Source: Cymbidium sinense (taxonomy: Eukaryota > Streptophyta > Magnoliopsida > Asparagales > Orchidaceae). Taken from it: 64,000 nucleotides of DNA. Shown in pieces: positions 14,301-27,800 of the stretch; within the stretch, counting starts at the first letter, position 1; each line of letters opens with the position of its first letter. A program made the translations under genes and the position numbers. The stretch lies in contig CM038215.1 in the NCBI GenBank assembly GCA_021442155.1, positions 207,508,982 to 207,572,981 of the forward strand, given 5' to 3'. Under the pieces are notes generated by a model. That model had not been told where the DNA came from and did not search any database. It worked only from the letters and a program-made list of their open reading frames with translations.

Positions 14301-16062
14301 ATGTGTTAATCCCCAATGTATGGAATTATATACTTATTTTAGTGCATATTTGTGCCTTAAGCTAACATTTATTTTATAGGTGTAGTTAGGTTTACTTCTA
14401 AAATTTTCAAATGTAATTTATGTAATAGAATTAGGATCAAAACCAAGGGATTTTGGATGAGCAGATGCTAGAAGACATAGAATTATGAGGCTATGTGATG
14501 CCTTGAGGATCCAAGATCATGATGATAAATGAATATGAATGGCATACTCATTATTTAATGCAATTGTAATACAGACTATGTAAGGGTTGAGTTCGACAAA
14601 CCACTTTTTCTTCTTTTTTAGGATGTATAATAGTACCCAGCTACACTAAGCTATTCTTTATTATTTTAATTTCAATTATTTGTTATGTTTACTTAATATG
14701 AGCATTAAAACTACATGTTTTTAGGTTTTTTTTTAAATTCCATGAATGTTGTATGGCCTGGATTTCAGTAAGCACTTTTGGATTTAAATATTCTACCCAG
14801 ACTTAAAATCAACTTGAATTAAAATTAATAACTCTTAACCTCACCATAAAGCCTAGGAGTTGATCAACCTAAAGATTTAGAAACCATAGGTTCGTGAAGA
14901 ATATATAATAATCATGCATGCATATTACTTTTTTTAATATAGGGAATCTTCACTCATTACACAATAAGGGGGAGTGCAAGACCTTTGACAAGAACTCTCT
15001 TAAGAAAAGAAGACCCTTCTTGTTGATTTGGCCCATAACATAATTTCATTATAAATATAGACATACTTATCTACCAAAACCTAAGTAAAATTAATGAATC
15101 AAAATATATATATTTTTATTACATTAGTCTAAGACATGACATCATACCTATCATAATCTAGACTTATAAGGAGTCAGTATAGGATCTTGGACTCTTCCTT
15201 AATAAAGAATAGTTGAGCTATCTTGCATTGACATATGACTTGATCATATGGTATTAAAGTGTAACAAGTGTTAATTGGGAACCACTCCAAGCATTTTTAA
15301 GTCCATAATTGCTTGGATGGGTTCACATCCTTGTGTATGGGTGTCCCATCATATCTCATTTTTCTTATTAAAATTAAGTCAAGTTTCTAGCTTATGTTTA
15401 AGTTTTATTTGACATAGGATCTAAGGTAGTCTATTTTTTCTTGGCTATGTGTGTAAATCCTCTCCTCTTAGGAATATTCATAATCTTGTGTTATAAGATT
15501 ATAAGTCATAGTATTTTAATAAAAAATCAATTTAAATAATAATAAATTCCCCTATTATAAAAAAAAAACTAAAGCCTCACCAATGGGTAGACTAGAGTGC
15601 TTATTAGGCTTCTTAATATCTTGATTGATTCCTCCATATCATCCTTTGGAATCTATTGATAACTCTTCCTATTTTAGTTTTTCCACTTATTTTCTATAAT
15701 CACTAATCCTTTGATATCAAGCTTTGAAATACATAAAGATGTTAACTGATCACTTTAATCAAGGGTTTTCTTAGGAGATTCATATCCCCTAAATTATAAT
15801 TAACTATAGGGACTTGCCCCTATAAGAAACTTAAGAACCTAGCTTAGAAAAACCCTACCTTACTTCATCTGTGTAAGATAGAAGAAAAATCTCTAGTATA
15901 TATAGACCCATTAGTCTCAGGAGTCCTTATTATCTGATTGATCCTATCATAGGGTGGTGTTTCTACATTCTGAAATAATATATCATTCCTGTCATAGTCA
16001 ATCATATTAATTAGTACCCCTTAAGATTTGTGTGGTGTCCCATCATATTTTTAAACACCATA
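11359..16062 (+). mobile_element. Long LTR-like unit F, adjoining the gypsy interior
   Basis: Starts within the GC-richer module (11430-11870) and runs through AT-rich DNA, the 'gggggtgcaaggctactaatctg' block (13255), the 'ttagactaaatattagggcg' block (14150) and a terminal block (14810-16062), ending in GGTGTCC...AAACACCATA. The gag-like region of the Ty3/gypsy element begins about 550 bases later, so F is the likely 5' LTR of that element. I found no clear primer-binding site after 16062, so this is inference. Its own 5' part appears to be displaced leftward by unit H. Confidence 0.55.
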
Positions 16063-16619
16063 ATATTATAGCCAATTATCGAGCAATAGTTATAAAGATA
16101 GTTGGGGATGACTGAGATGGTAAGATGGTTGGCTTTGATGAGAATGAAGAGGACCTCCTAAATGAGATTGCAGAGGTTTGCATGTTGAGAACTTGATATT
16201 GTTGCATAGGGTGTTATGGTCGAGGAAGGTAAGGCTTTGGGCTCAACACAATGACTATTGCAATAATATAAATAAAAAGATAATTAGATTAGCCGCATAA
16301 ACAGAAGGGTAGATGAGCTCATGTCAATTGTACTAGCCCTTTAAGGTCAAGCACCAGTACCCCAAGACATCTATTGAGGCTGATAGGCTAGATGCGGCAC
16401 ATGTCTACAATATAAATGAATGTACTACCATAGTAAATAAAGATACATGTTGTCTACATAGAAAGGGTATTAAGAAAATGATATTGCATGAATGGGGTAT
16501 CAAATAGTTAGTGGAACAATATGTGAATGAGACATTGGTGTAAGCCCAATGGGCCACATTAGTTCAAATTAGTAGACCTTACCCATAAGAGTTTGATGTA
16601 GTGCAATACCCCCAAAGAG

Positions 16620-17560
16620 TTTATATTACTATCATTCAAAGTTTTTGATGGTAGTGGGAACCCATAGCAGCACATTTCACACTTAAGAGATAGCTACTAT
16701 AATGCAGGAGATAGTGAAACTCTATTATTCAGATTATTCATAAGTAGCCTTGCAAGGGTTTCATTTGATTAGTATGTTGAACTGGCCAATAGTTTAGTGA
16801 AGACCTTCACTAAATTAGATCATATTTTTATTAAGCGAATCATAGGAGCCCAACAAAGGGTGATAGTATGAGATTTGGTGGTAGAAAAGTAGAAGCTCAA
16901 TGAATCCCTAGTTGATTACATCCTTAGATGGAGGAACCTTAGCATGAGGTGTGAGCCTCAATTATATGAATAGTGTGCCATTGAGATTTTGCTCAATAAC
17001 ATCCATGTTCTTATAGTATTCATTGTTAAAGGTTTCACTATTAAGACCTTTGAGAAGTTGATTAGTGAAGACCAATCTTTAAGAAGAAGTCAAATAGTTA
17101 CCCTTCTCAGATCAATCATATAAATCCAAAATATAAAACTTAGAAAAGAGCTCAAGGGTAGTCTTATTAATAGATAAAAGTACCATGCAAGGGTCCAACC
17201 TAAAATGCCTAAATTTTAGCCACCTCCACTTCCACCTCCTCCTCCATGCCAACAGTAGTGGCAACAAAACTATCATTATCTGTATCCACCACTAGGTATC
17301 TATCAACCTCTGACCTTCTTGGATAAGCTAAATAATCCATATTCATTTACAAGGGAGGTAATCAGAAAAATCCTTAAAATGTCTGAAAAGCTTGATTTTT
17401 AGCTACCCAAGCCTAGAAAGCTACAAAAAGTGGACAAAAGAAATGATACTACCTTTTTTCCTCTACTACAGCATGCTTGACCATGTTTTAGAGGATTGTT
17501 TCATAATTAAAGACTAGCCTAAAAATAATTACATGAATAGAGTTATAGTGATTATCGAAG
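16620..17560 (+). pseudogene. Degenerate gag (retrotransposon capsid) of the gypsy element
   Basis: Readable pieces include KVFDGSGNP from 16638, then YNAGDSETLLFRLFISSLAR, a stretch like the FDWY.. capsid core, LVDYILRWRNLSMRCEPQL near 16906, and KGFTIKTFEKLISEDQSL. This is the retrotransposon-gag order of Tat/Athila elements (FDG.GNP..H, followed by DYI.RWR.L). At 17464 YYSMLDHVLEDCFIIKD is a worn copy of the C-terminal H..C..-type motif of this family. Several in-frame stops (TAG/TGA replacing TGG or CGA codons) show long decay. Confidence 0.65.
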
Positions 17561-18599
17561 AATACTTGGTGTAAAACACTTATATTTTCATTGAAGTAAT
17601 CTCTATAGAGTCATTGAATCCACTAAAAATAAGAAAAGGTTGGGATATTTCACTATCTCAAACCTCTAAATAGATAATCTCTAAAGTTAGAAAATGTTTT
17701 ATATAGGTGCCTGAACTACCTCAACCACTTATCCATGAATAGGTCTGCAAATTGCAAATGTCAACTTGGAGAAGATAGAAGCCAAGTAGGAGCCACTAGT
17801 GCAAATCTGGGACACAACAGCTTCATCATTTACCATCACTACTACTACCACTAGGAGCACTAAATCTAGAGATGGGGCATCAATCCACTCATGCTACTTA
17901 ATTTGTACGACTATTCTTTGAAGGTAAAAAATTAATGAAAAAAGATTTCACTTACATCTCGTCTCTTTATTATGAGGATATCTCTGATACTTTTAATAAT
18001 CTTGATTCTAACATTAATTTCTCCTCAACTTCTAATAGCTCAAAGTAAAATGATTCTACTCATTCTCTTTCTTGTTATGAATTTGACTTTAACAATGACA
18101 TCCATATCTTAAATCTCTAGGGTGCCCCCATCAAGATAAAGTTGGAGTCTTCTAATTAAGAAGATTCTTTAGGAGAAGCTTATGGTGCCCTCAATGATCA
18201 GGTAGACACTATTATGACCCCACCATCAAAAGAAATTGTTGAAGTCAAGCTCCATAGTGGTAGAATCTTACCGTATAGGATGGCACTTCAGAAAAGGGTA
18301 AACAGGTCATTGGCTCTAACAAATCGATTGTTCTCCACAAGATTCTCCTTTATAAAATAAGATTATGGAAAATCAACCTAAATTTTACTACAATGTTCTT
18401 GCCCACCTTAGAAAACTGCTAACTAGGTTAAGCATATATGACTCCCTTATCTTATCCAAGGAGATGAGGGAGTCTTTGGTCAAAGATTCGCTAGACCCCA
18501 AAATATGTTTAGCCTAGCTTTTCACTAATTTCATAACTTAAGAAGAAGCATGTTATTTCAAAGAAGTTTTGATAGTTACATTTTTAGATGAAGAGCTTA

Positions 18600-18770
18600 T
18601 CCTAGGACTGCTATCGAGCACAACCACTTGTTGTACATTTCAATAAAATATACAACTTTAGATTGACTAGAGTACTTGTTGATCTAAGTGCATTGATCAA
18701 GTCAAAGAACTCTTGCCTACTTGAGAATTGACATCACTAGACTTAGTTCCGATAAGGTGATGTGAAAAAG
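18600..18770 (+). pseudogene. Degenerate retroviral-type aspartic protease remnant
   Basis: TRVLVDLSALI, encoded at about 18668-18700, corresponds to the family's RALVDxGSS active-site region with the catalytic D-S/T-G changed to D-L-S. It lies between gag and RT as expected. Too short and damaged to be active. Confidence 0.45.
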
Positions 18771-19989
18771 ATTCAATGAACAAGGTGAGGGGGACTTAAG
18801 TTCAAATACACTATTATTGTAAATTCATGTTTTCAAGATCGAAGTAATGTTCCACACCATAAACTTAGACACATTCTTCAATGCTTTACTAGGAAGACTC
18901 TAGTTTCTTGAAGATAAGATGGTATCATCTTCCCTACAACAGTGTACCTAATTCATGAGCAATAGTTTAGAGTACTATAATAAAAGATATTTAAAACCCT
19001 TCTACATGTTAGAATGTACGAGGATGCTACCCCCAAGAAATAAATAATATACTCTCATGATGTTCAAACTAATACCAATTAAAAAAAATAAACAAGAAGA
19101 ATAATAAAAGAAAAATAAAAGGAAGATCAAAAATAAAAGAAAAGAAAAAGTGAGGATGATGTGGGGAAGAAGGTAGAGTTTGAAACTACATACAAACCAC
19201 ATTTTACCTCTCCTTTCCAACAAGTAGGTGAGATGTCCCAACATTCTTTAGGATGAGAACAAAGAAGGCTTCGAGGAGGCATTAGAGGTAGAAGACCATT
19301 CTACGTACCACTAACTCAAGATCCTCCTGTTGTGTACATAGACTTGAATCTAACTCAAAGGATGTGTCTTATATAGTTAGCTCACTAGTTACCTCCTCAT
19401 ATCTACTAGTGGTGATAGTTGATCAAAATAGTGATGAGTGCAAGGTCCCTAAACAACATAATAATAAACGATAGTGACAACACTATAGTGATACATCTGA
19501 GTTATCTATATATGAGAGACTTAACCATTATGTAAGGGCTCTAACTTTAACCCCACTTTCTTCAAAAAATGTTGAGAGTTTTATAGTTAAAGCTGCATTA
19601 CAACTAAGTGAGGATATTGATCCTTAGAAGTTCTATTTAGAAGCATCATCCTTAAATCCAAGAGTATGTGTTAAAGTTGAGGATGAAACTTTCAAAGAAA
19701 TAATAAAATTTTCTTCTGATTGATACTCATCTTGTGTACATAACTTAGCAAACCAGAGATTGATAACTTATACATTATCCAAACATAAATTAGATTACTT
19801 TGAAAATTTGTAGTAAAATAAAGGTAGAAAAGCTCAATCAAGATCATGAATAGCATTTGACATAGTTAAGCTGTTAAATGATAATGAGTATTGCCTAGTC
19901 ATCACTAACCATCTAAAGTCTGATTGGATCATTATGGACTAACTCAATTCATTTGAAGAAGTCTATTTAGAAACTTCTGATGATCTAAA

Positions 19990-20760
19990 TGACTTTCAAG
20001 TTTGGTATGCACCTCCCAAACTAGATGAAGAGATAAAGTTGACAATTGATGTGCTAAGAGAGATTAAATTGGGCACCGAGGATAATCCACGCCCAACATT
20101 CATAAGTTTATTACTAATTGAGTCAAATGCTAATGACCTAATCAAGCTACTTTTGAAGTTTAGGGATTACTTTTATTGGAGTTATGAAGAGATGCTCGAA
20201 TTAGCTCCTAACATTTCTATCCATAAGTTAGAAATATTCCTTGATGCAATCCCAATAAGGCAAGCTCTTAGACATATGTGATTAAACCAACAACGAGTCA
20301 TTTTGGAAGTCAAGAAACTAATTGATGCTGGATTTATTTTGGAGAAAAAAGTATCCCACCTAGTTAGCTAACATCATACCAATAAAAAAGGTTGATCTTC
20401 ATAGATGCATCTAATTTAAGATGATGCTAAGATAAATGAATCTAGTATTATAAGGTCATACCTTTTGGCCTTAAGAATGCCATATACCAAAATGTCATGA
20501 CTTGAATCTTTGATGAAATCATTCACCATCAAGTTGAATATTATGTCGATGATCTCATGGTCAAGAGTAAACAAAAGAAAGACCATTTGCATGATTTGAA
20601 AATTATGTTCAAGTAGTTGTGATGATGCAACTTAAAGATAAACTCTTTAAAATGTGCATTTGAGGTAGCTTTAGAGAATATTTTAGGGTTCATCGTATGA
20701 CTCCATGAGATTGAGATTGATCTAAAGAAGATCAAAGAGATATTAGGAATGTCACCCCTA
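19990..20760 (+). pseudogene. Degenerate reverse transcriptase with internal deletion
   Basis: An open stretch at 20039..20281 encodes the RT N-terminal segment (IKLGTEDNPRPTFISLLL, then KFRDYFYWSYEEMLELAPNI), typical of Tat pol. After KKLIDAGFI and a worn WLANIIPIKK the sequence jumps to YKVIPFGLKNA, so the block holding the first catalytic Asp is missing (near 20390-20450). The YVDD box is present at 20542..20553, followed by LMVKSK, then LKINSLKCAF and an LGFIV-like stretch. Stops break all frames. Confidence 0.7.
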
Positions 20761-20839
20761 GAAAGTCTAACCCAAATCAGGTCATTCTAAAGGAGGTTAG
20801 CGTATCTAAGAAGTTTCATTCAAATCTCTGGTAGGTATC

Positions 20840-21010
20840 AACCATTTACTACACTTATAAATAAGAATGCTAAATTTTGATTGGATGATAAGTGCCAACA
20901 TGCTTTAGAAAGCATCAAACAGTACCTCATGACACCTCTGGTATTAGCTGCTCGTATCCCGAGTAGGCATCTTATCCTCTATACTAGTTAGATGACTCTC
21001 TTGGTGTGCC
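20840..21010 (+). pseudogene. Degenerate RNase H following the RT
   Basis: Reads LDDKCQHALESIKQYLMTPL then VLAARIPSRHLILYTS. This matches the standard start of the gypsy RNase H domain (W.xxCQ.AFE.LK.YL..PPVL, then LLLYL). Stops and frame shifts continue through 21200. Confidence 0.6.
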
Positions 21011-21369
21011 ACTAGCCCAAACTAATGATGAAGAGAAAGAGAATGCTCTATATTACTTGAGTCAATGTCTCATTCCTAATGAATAGAACTACCCACCTAT
21101 TGAGAAGCATTACTAAGACATTACATGCTCTCTCATAAAGTTAACCTAATCTCAAGAGTCAACTCTTATAATATCTCATGACACGATCGATTTGTCTAGA
21201 CAGTTGGAATGATGGTCCATGATATTGTTGCAATTTGATGTTACTTTCATCCCACATCATGTTGTGAAATGTCAAGCTCTAGTTAATTTCTTAGAAGCAC
21301 ATACACATCCCTATCAATTTGCTAAATGATGACTTCCCTAATGAGCAAGTTATGAGTCTAAAGAATACG

Positions 21370-21813
21370 AGTGCCCATCAATGGGAGCTATATTTTGATG
21401 GTGCAGACTCCTGCTAAAGAGAAGCTAAATTTTAGTATGTTCTTATAGGAAAAGTAGGAATTGGGTTGGTCTTTTTAACTCTTGGCAAGGAATGATATCG
21501 TTCTCATATTATTTATCAGAGCCATGCACCAACAACGAGGCCGAATATGAAGCTTTAATTATTGATCTTCAATTAGCCATCTATTTAGAAGTAAAAGACA
21601 TTCATATCTACTAAGATTCATAATTAGAAAGTGAACCAAATATTTGGGTCCTATAAAGTCCATAAACCAAAACTCCATTAATACTATGAGTATATGATGG
21701 GGTTACTAAAGCTAATTTTGGAGGTTACTCGGTATAGTATTTCTTGAGGAAACTCCATAGTAGACGTGTTGGCAAAGTTTGCTAAAGAGATGGTTTATCC
21801 AGACGATGGTTCT
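21370..21813 (+). pseudogene. Degenerate second (archaeal-type) RNase H
   Basis: WELYFDGADS at about 21388, VGIGLVFLTLGKE, then in another frame PCTNNEAEYEALIIDLQLAI at about 21525, and finally VDVLAKFAKEM. The order DGA – GIG – TNNEAEYEAL – DALAKxA is that of the extra RNase H of Tat-lineage elements. It is cut at 21813 by long LTR-like unit A just after its C-terminal motif. Confidence 0.65.
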
Positions 21814-24800
21814 TATTGACCTCACTTTTGGAGTGAGTTCTCAACTTCCACATCATAGATCCAGGACTCTTATAGACACTAAGAGCTCCTTAGTCTTAAG
21901 ACACTTCTAGTGATTAGGTGAACACTTAACCTAACCCTAGAGACTTAGAAGAGTTAGTTACTAGAATAGGTTGTGCCCGAGGGACTTGCCTACCCTATAG
22001 CCTAAACCCAATCCATCCTTTTCTTCTCAAACCAAACCTCAAATTCATACCAAACCAAAATCTAAATTAAATCAAATTGATTGAAACTAATTGAACCAAT
22101 ACACTCCAAATGGTCATTTGAACTTGATCTAACCCTTTATTTGACCTAATTTGACCAATTGGTCAACCTAACCTGATTTGACCCAATTTGGCCCAAATGG
22201 GTCAAATTGAACCAAATTAAACCAAACGAACTCCAAATGACATGAAATTTGGTCCAACTCACTTTTGACTCATTTCAAATCTACTCAAATTAAATTTAAT
22301 GCCACATAACTTTTCCCTTAGGTCAATGGCATTCCATGAGAAAAGACACATGCCTAAATGATCATTTCTCATCCTTAGCCACTTGGCACTCATCCATTAG
22401 TCCACATAAGCATCAAAAACACTGATCATCCTAACCCAGGAGGTGGTTGGGTCAACCATGACTCATGGGGAGGTGAATTCACCTCACCTCTCCTATTAGA
22501 AAACTTGGCATGAAGGACTTCCATCTCCCTTTGCTAGGACACCCATTTGTCTTTTATGGTAGCCACTTTTCATTCCTTAGCCAAATAAAATGAGCCACCT
22601 AAGATGATTCCCTTCTATTCACAACCACCCCAAGCAAAAGGACACCCATTTGGAGCCAAAAATCAAAAATAAAAGAGGATTTTTGGCCAAACCAAAGCAC
22701 AAAAAATAGAGACCCTTATTCTCATATATTCCCCTCATTTCCATTCCTTAGAGCTCCCAAACCAACCAACAATCATTCTCACTTAATTTTTAACCAAAAG
22801 TAAATAAAATCAAGTGAATTTCAAAGAGAAAGTGGTGACCACTTGGAGAATACATTGTTCTGAAGTGAAGACGAAGGTCTAGGATTATTCCAAGGCTTCA
22901 TCCCCTCAAGAGCATGCTTAGATCATCACTGCCATTAAAATTCATCCCCGGTGAGGTAACTTTCAAGAAAACCCATACCCGGCCTTAGGACTTCTTATTT
23001 TGTGATGATTTTCATGCAATTTTTGGAATTTTCCTTAGGAATCCCTAGTATTCTTTATTTTATACATTCTAACAAGAAATATAAGTTTTTTGAAAAGATT
23101 GACACAAAATTGAGCCCAATTGGACCTCATTTTGCATTTTTTCATGATTTTTCATCGGTTTGCTAGTCAGAGAGCACTAGCCGTCTGATCCCGTGTTCAA
23201 GAGATCGAATGGCCCATATCACGCCATATCCATGCATTTCAACCCCTAGATCTTGCACAGATTGATTTGGATCATTTGATCCATGATTAGATGGTCCAGA
23301 TCAAACTGTGTGTCACTTTCCCGCTCGCGTGATGCGTGGCCCAACCACATGGCACCGCGTGCCATGTGAAACCATGTGGCCCAATTATGCGGTGCCACAT
23401 GGCACCACATTGCCCCATCAGCGCTGACTGGGTTAAGTAGGAAATTAGGGATTTTTTGATTTTAAAAATTATTTAAATCACCTAGAACTTCAAAATTTTA
23501 TAGAAAATAAAATACTTAACTAAAAATTGAAAAAAAAATGGCTCATTGGATTCATCATTCTGAGACGGTCCAGATCAAACCGTGTGTCGCTTTCCCACTC
23601 GCACGATGCACGGTCCAACCGCATGGCACCATGTGTCATGCGAAACCATGTGGCCCAATTGTGCGTGGTGCACCATCTCCACTTCATTCTGGGTTAAGTA
23701 GGAAATTAGGGATTTTCTGATTTTAAAAATTATTTAAATCACCTAGAACTACAAAATTTTATATAAAATAAAATACTTAACTAAAAAAAAAAAATGGCTC
23801 GTTGGATTCATCATTGAGAGGAATCTAACAAACCCAAATCCCCAAATTTCACTCGATATTTCGAGCTTAATTTGAGTTTTATTGAAAATCAAATTTATTA
23901 ATTACACTAAAAATACACATCATATTGATTTGAAATTTTGAGATTCAAATTGAAGTTAATATACACCTACCATAAAAATTTCAAGTCAAAAAAATTTCTA
24001 GAATGGAAGATATTACATTCTAAAGTTCAAATGATAAAAATAAATTAATGGACTTTATAAAAATCATGAAAAATCACTTAAATCAATTGAAACTTTGAAA
24101 AACCATAAATAATTGTAAAACATTTTAAAAAATACAAATAAATACTTCTTTTAAAGGTATTTTAGAGGATATTAATTTAAAATTAATTTCAATTATTTTT
24201 AAATAGTAATTAAGGCTTAATTTTAAGTTTAATTAAAAACTTAATTAGCTTAATTACTCACTAATTACTCACGTAATTAATTCCAAACTTTCTGAGGTTG
24301 ATTAATCGGATGACATTTACCTTTGCATAATTTTCTTGGGATTTATTGCATGGTTAATTAGAGAAATTTCTTGTCTTAGCCATAATTACTCTCTTAATTA
24401 ATTAGGTGATTAATTAACATCCTAAATAGTAATAAAACCATTAATTAAACTTGCTAATAATTGAGCATGAGGAATGAGATTGGGACCTCTTTCTTATTTT
24501 TTTACCCTAAGTTCATTTCATTTGAATGGAAACTAATTAATTTGGAACTAATTAATGGTTTAATTCATTAATTAAAATGGCTTAATTAATCAAATTAAAA
24601 TCATAATCATTCTATAACTCATCTAATTAAGTTCCTTTGGTAGATATTTAGGTGTTTAATAACCTAAAGCTACTTAAGAAAAATGGAAACCTGTTAACTG
24701 TGAGAAGCCATAAAGTACTTAATTAAGTTTCTTAAAATTAATTATTAATTATGAGCTAATTGCATTAGGCCCTTTTTCACTTAGGATCATTACAAGTTAT

Positions 24801-27800
24801 TTTCTATGCATATCATGTTGGCTCATAATTATTTAATTAATTACTTTAAGGTAACATAGGCAATAGTTAATTAATTAATTTAATTCATATCACAACTTAA
24901 TTAATCCATAAAATTCACCTAATTATCTTTTCATTGAACCAAATTAATTAACTAACATGAGAATGGGTTAGGAAGAGCAAATGATTGAATCTCCTCTTTT
25001 CTACATCAAATCAAACATCCAAAAATAACTTAATAAGAAGCTTTGGTTTATTTTAAATGAGCTTATTTAATATGATTATCCTTAGGAATTAGTTGGATTG
25101 AATGAAATTACATGCTTGTGTCTCTTTATTTATTTCCAATCATATTAAAATGTTGCATGCCACTTGATTCATGTATTCATTTCTTTTAAAAAATTAATTA
25201 AAATACATGATTTCCTCTATGTCAAGTTGCATGTGTTGGCTTAAGTTAAAAATATGTGTGACTATTATATTAAATCTCAAATGTATTTAAAAGCTTATTA
25301 ATGAATAATAATATATGTTATGACATTAGTTATACATACATAGGAGGTGCATGTGAATATAAGCTTAGTGTATGAAGTGAAGTTTCTTTCTTTCATTCAT
25401 ATGTTGATTTGCATAAGTACGAATGTTAGTGGGTATATTAGTCTAGACATTCTGAGGATGCACGACTTTAAGTAGCCCTAAGGAGGTTCCTACCTCACTC
25501 TCCTGGTGCAAAATAATGACAACGTGCTCATTTGATTTCATTCTTATGCATCTTAACATTAGAATTTGGATAGAGCTTTAATTCATTCACATAAATAAAT
25601 CAGTTAAATTAAATACAATTTTTGCATGATTTTATTCTTATAGTTGTTTGTACACTCATATGTATTTAAGAATAGTATATCTGGATATTTTGGATACGGT
25701 TAAGTAGCCCCAAGGAGGTTCTACCTCACTCCTCTTGACAAAAATAAGTACTTGCTTAAAATTTTCATACATTTAGCTAATGAATGAAAATCCTCTTTTT
25801 TATAAAATCATTCATGCTTCTTGCATTTAAGTGTGCTAAAAATATATTGTATTCATAGATATGCTTAGGACTTAATCATATCCATGCTACATATGATGGA
25901 AAGAAATTAACAAATATGTATTTTGTGATAGTAATTAACTCCAATTAATCTTAAGATGCCTTTCTTATTGAACAAGATTATTTATAGTGAACCTAAACTT
26001 ATGATTAATTTAAATATGTAATAAGTCATTATTAAAGAAAGAATTAATTAATATGCTTTAAATGTGGCTTAAAAGGGATAAAGGAGAGTGATCCTCTCTT
26101 CTTCTTCTTAGTTATAAGTGTAAATCAAATGAAATAAAAAAAGAAAACATTAAGTAAAACTTACAAATCCATTAAGCCACTTAAAGTGAAATCATCCTTT
26201 ATAATTAAATCCTTTCTCACTTAAAAAAATTATAACAAAGTCTAGTTGAGGCATGTGACACAAGCCTTAATACACACGCCTTAGATTAAGTCACCACTTT
26301 TAGCCTTATGTTAGGGTGGTACATGGCTTGATGTATATTTGATTTTATGATGCATTATTGTAGACTTGATGTTTAGGTGTATGCTTCATAGACTGGATGT
26401 TAGGCCGTGATTAGCCTAATTATATTTTTTGTAGGAGATAGTGCTTAAGGGGTGCTTAAAATAAATATAAATGCTCTCTTTTACAGGTTGCTTAACCCCT
26501 AAGCATAATCCAACTTAGGACAAGTGGACTTGGTTACCCATGTGCACTGTTAAGTCCAAATCATACATATAATTGCTTGGATTGTATGGTCTATTTAGCT
26601 AACACTTGTTTGCATGTGTAGTTAGATTTACTTTTCTTATTTTTAATGTAATTGTGCATTAAGAATTGATTAGTGTTATGGGGGGATTAGGATGGAGGCT
26701 AAGGCTTTGTCTTGGGAGGCCCTGATGTGATTTAGACAAACAAATCAAATGAAGAAATGGAAGGAGATATGAAGAAAGAAGATGAAGACCCCATAGCATG
26801 TATTCATCCTTAATTATTCTTTTATAATTTATATAAGTATAAGAGTAGAGCGCTACCCATTTTATTTTTTTGGGTTATCTGATACCCACCATTATTTCTT
26901 TTACATTAGATTTATAAATTATTTGATATTTTATTTACAATTGTGCGATAGAAATGGCATGTATTTTCTTAGTTTCTTCATATATGATGGTTTAATGTGT
27001 TTCTGACATTGATTAGAAAAATAAATTAAATTTTGACTACAACTCATAACTAAATTTTATAAATAATTCATAACCTCACATAAAGCTTAGGCATTAAATC
27101 AAAATAATTAAAATATTTAGCAACCCCTTAATTGGATGTTGTATGCTTAATATCATACATGGCATCTTGTTTCATTCTTGCTAAGAGAGTGTTTCCATCC
27201 TTGCACGATAGGGGAAGACTACACCTTTGAGGGTCTCCTCTGTGGTGAAAAACACATCTTTCTTTCTAATTTAGCCAATAATCCTATTTCATCATGCATT
27301 TAAACATATAAAAATCCTATAGCCTTTGTCAAAATAATGAATCCAAATTCAAATAAAAATTGAAAAGATTTGCATTAGACTAAGTCATTATTCATATCAC
27401 TCATGATCTAGTCTATTAGGAAGTGGGTTTAAGGACTTTAGTTTCTAATAATAACAACCTAACCATCTTGAAAAATATATGACTTGACCACATGGTTTTA
27501 ATGCGTAGGAGGAGTTAGCTAGCTATCACTCGCGATATAATCCAGGTTTACCCTCTCAGTAAACCATATACTCATCTTCTTAGATTTATGATTTGGCTAA
27601 AGCTCCCTAGAAGATAGGTTGTTGTTTCCTTCACTGGGCATAAATTACCTCTTATATTTAAATTATATTATATTATTCTTCTAGCCTAATAAAATTTCAA
27701 TTCAAACATATAATTGTCCTCAATTTTAAACATATAAAGCTCAATCATAAGATAGATTAGTGTTCACTTGGTTTCTAGTATCATACATATAAATCACCGC

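Larger units (their letters stand above)
16063..21813 (+). mobile_element. Eroded Tat-type Ty3/gypsy interior (gag-pro-RT-RH-aRH)
   Basis: Translated fragments appear in the canonical order, each broken by stops and frame changes: gag (from 16638), a C-terminal gag zinc-finger remnant (17464), protease (18670), pre-RT and RT (19990-20700), RNase H (20840-21010) and a second, archaeal-type RNase H (21370-21800). The second RNase H is characteristic of the Tat/Ogre/Retand lineages. The purine-only tract at about 19081-19155 is a local oddity. Unit A interrupts the element at 21814, with a short continuation at 28165. Not capable of transposition. Confidence 0.75.
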
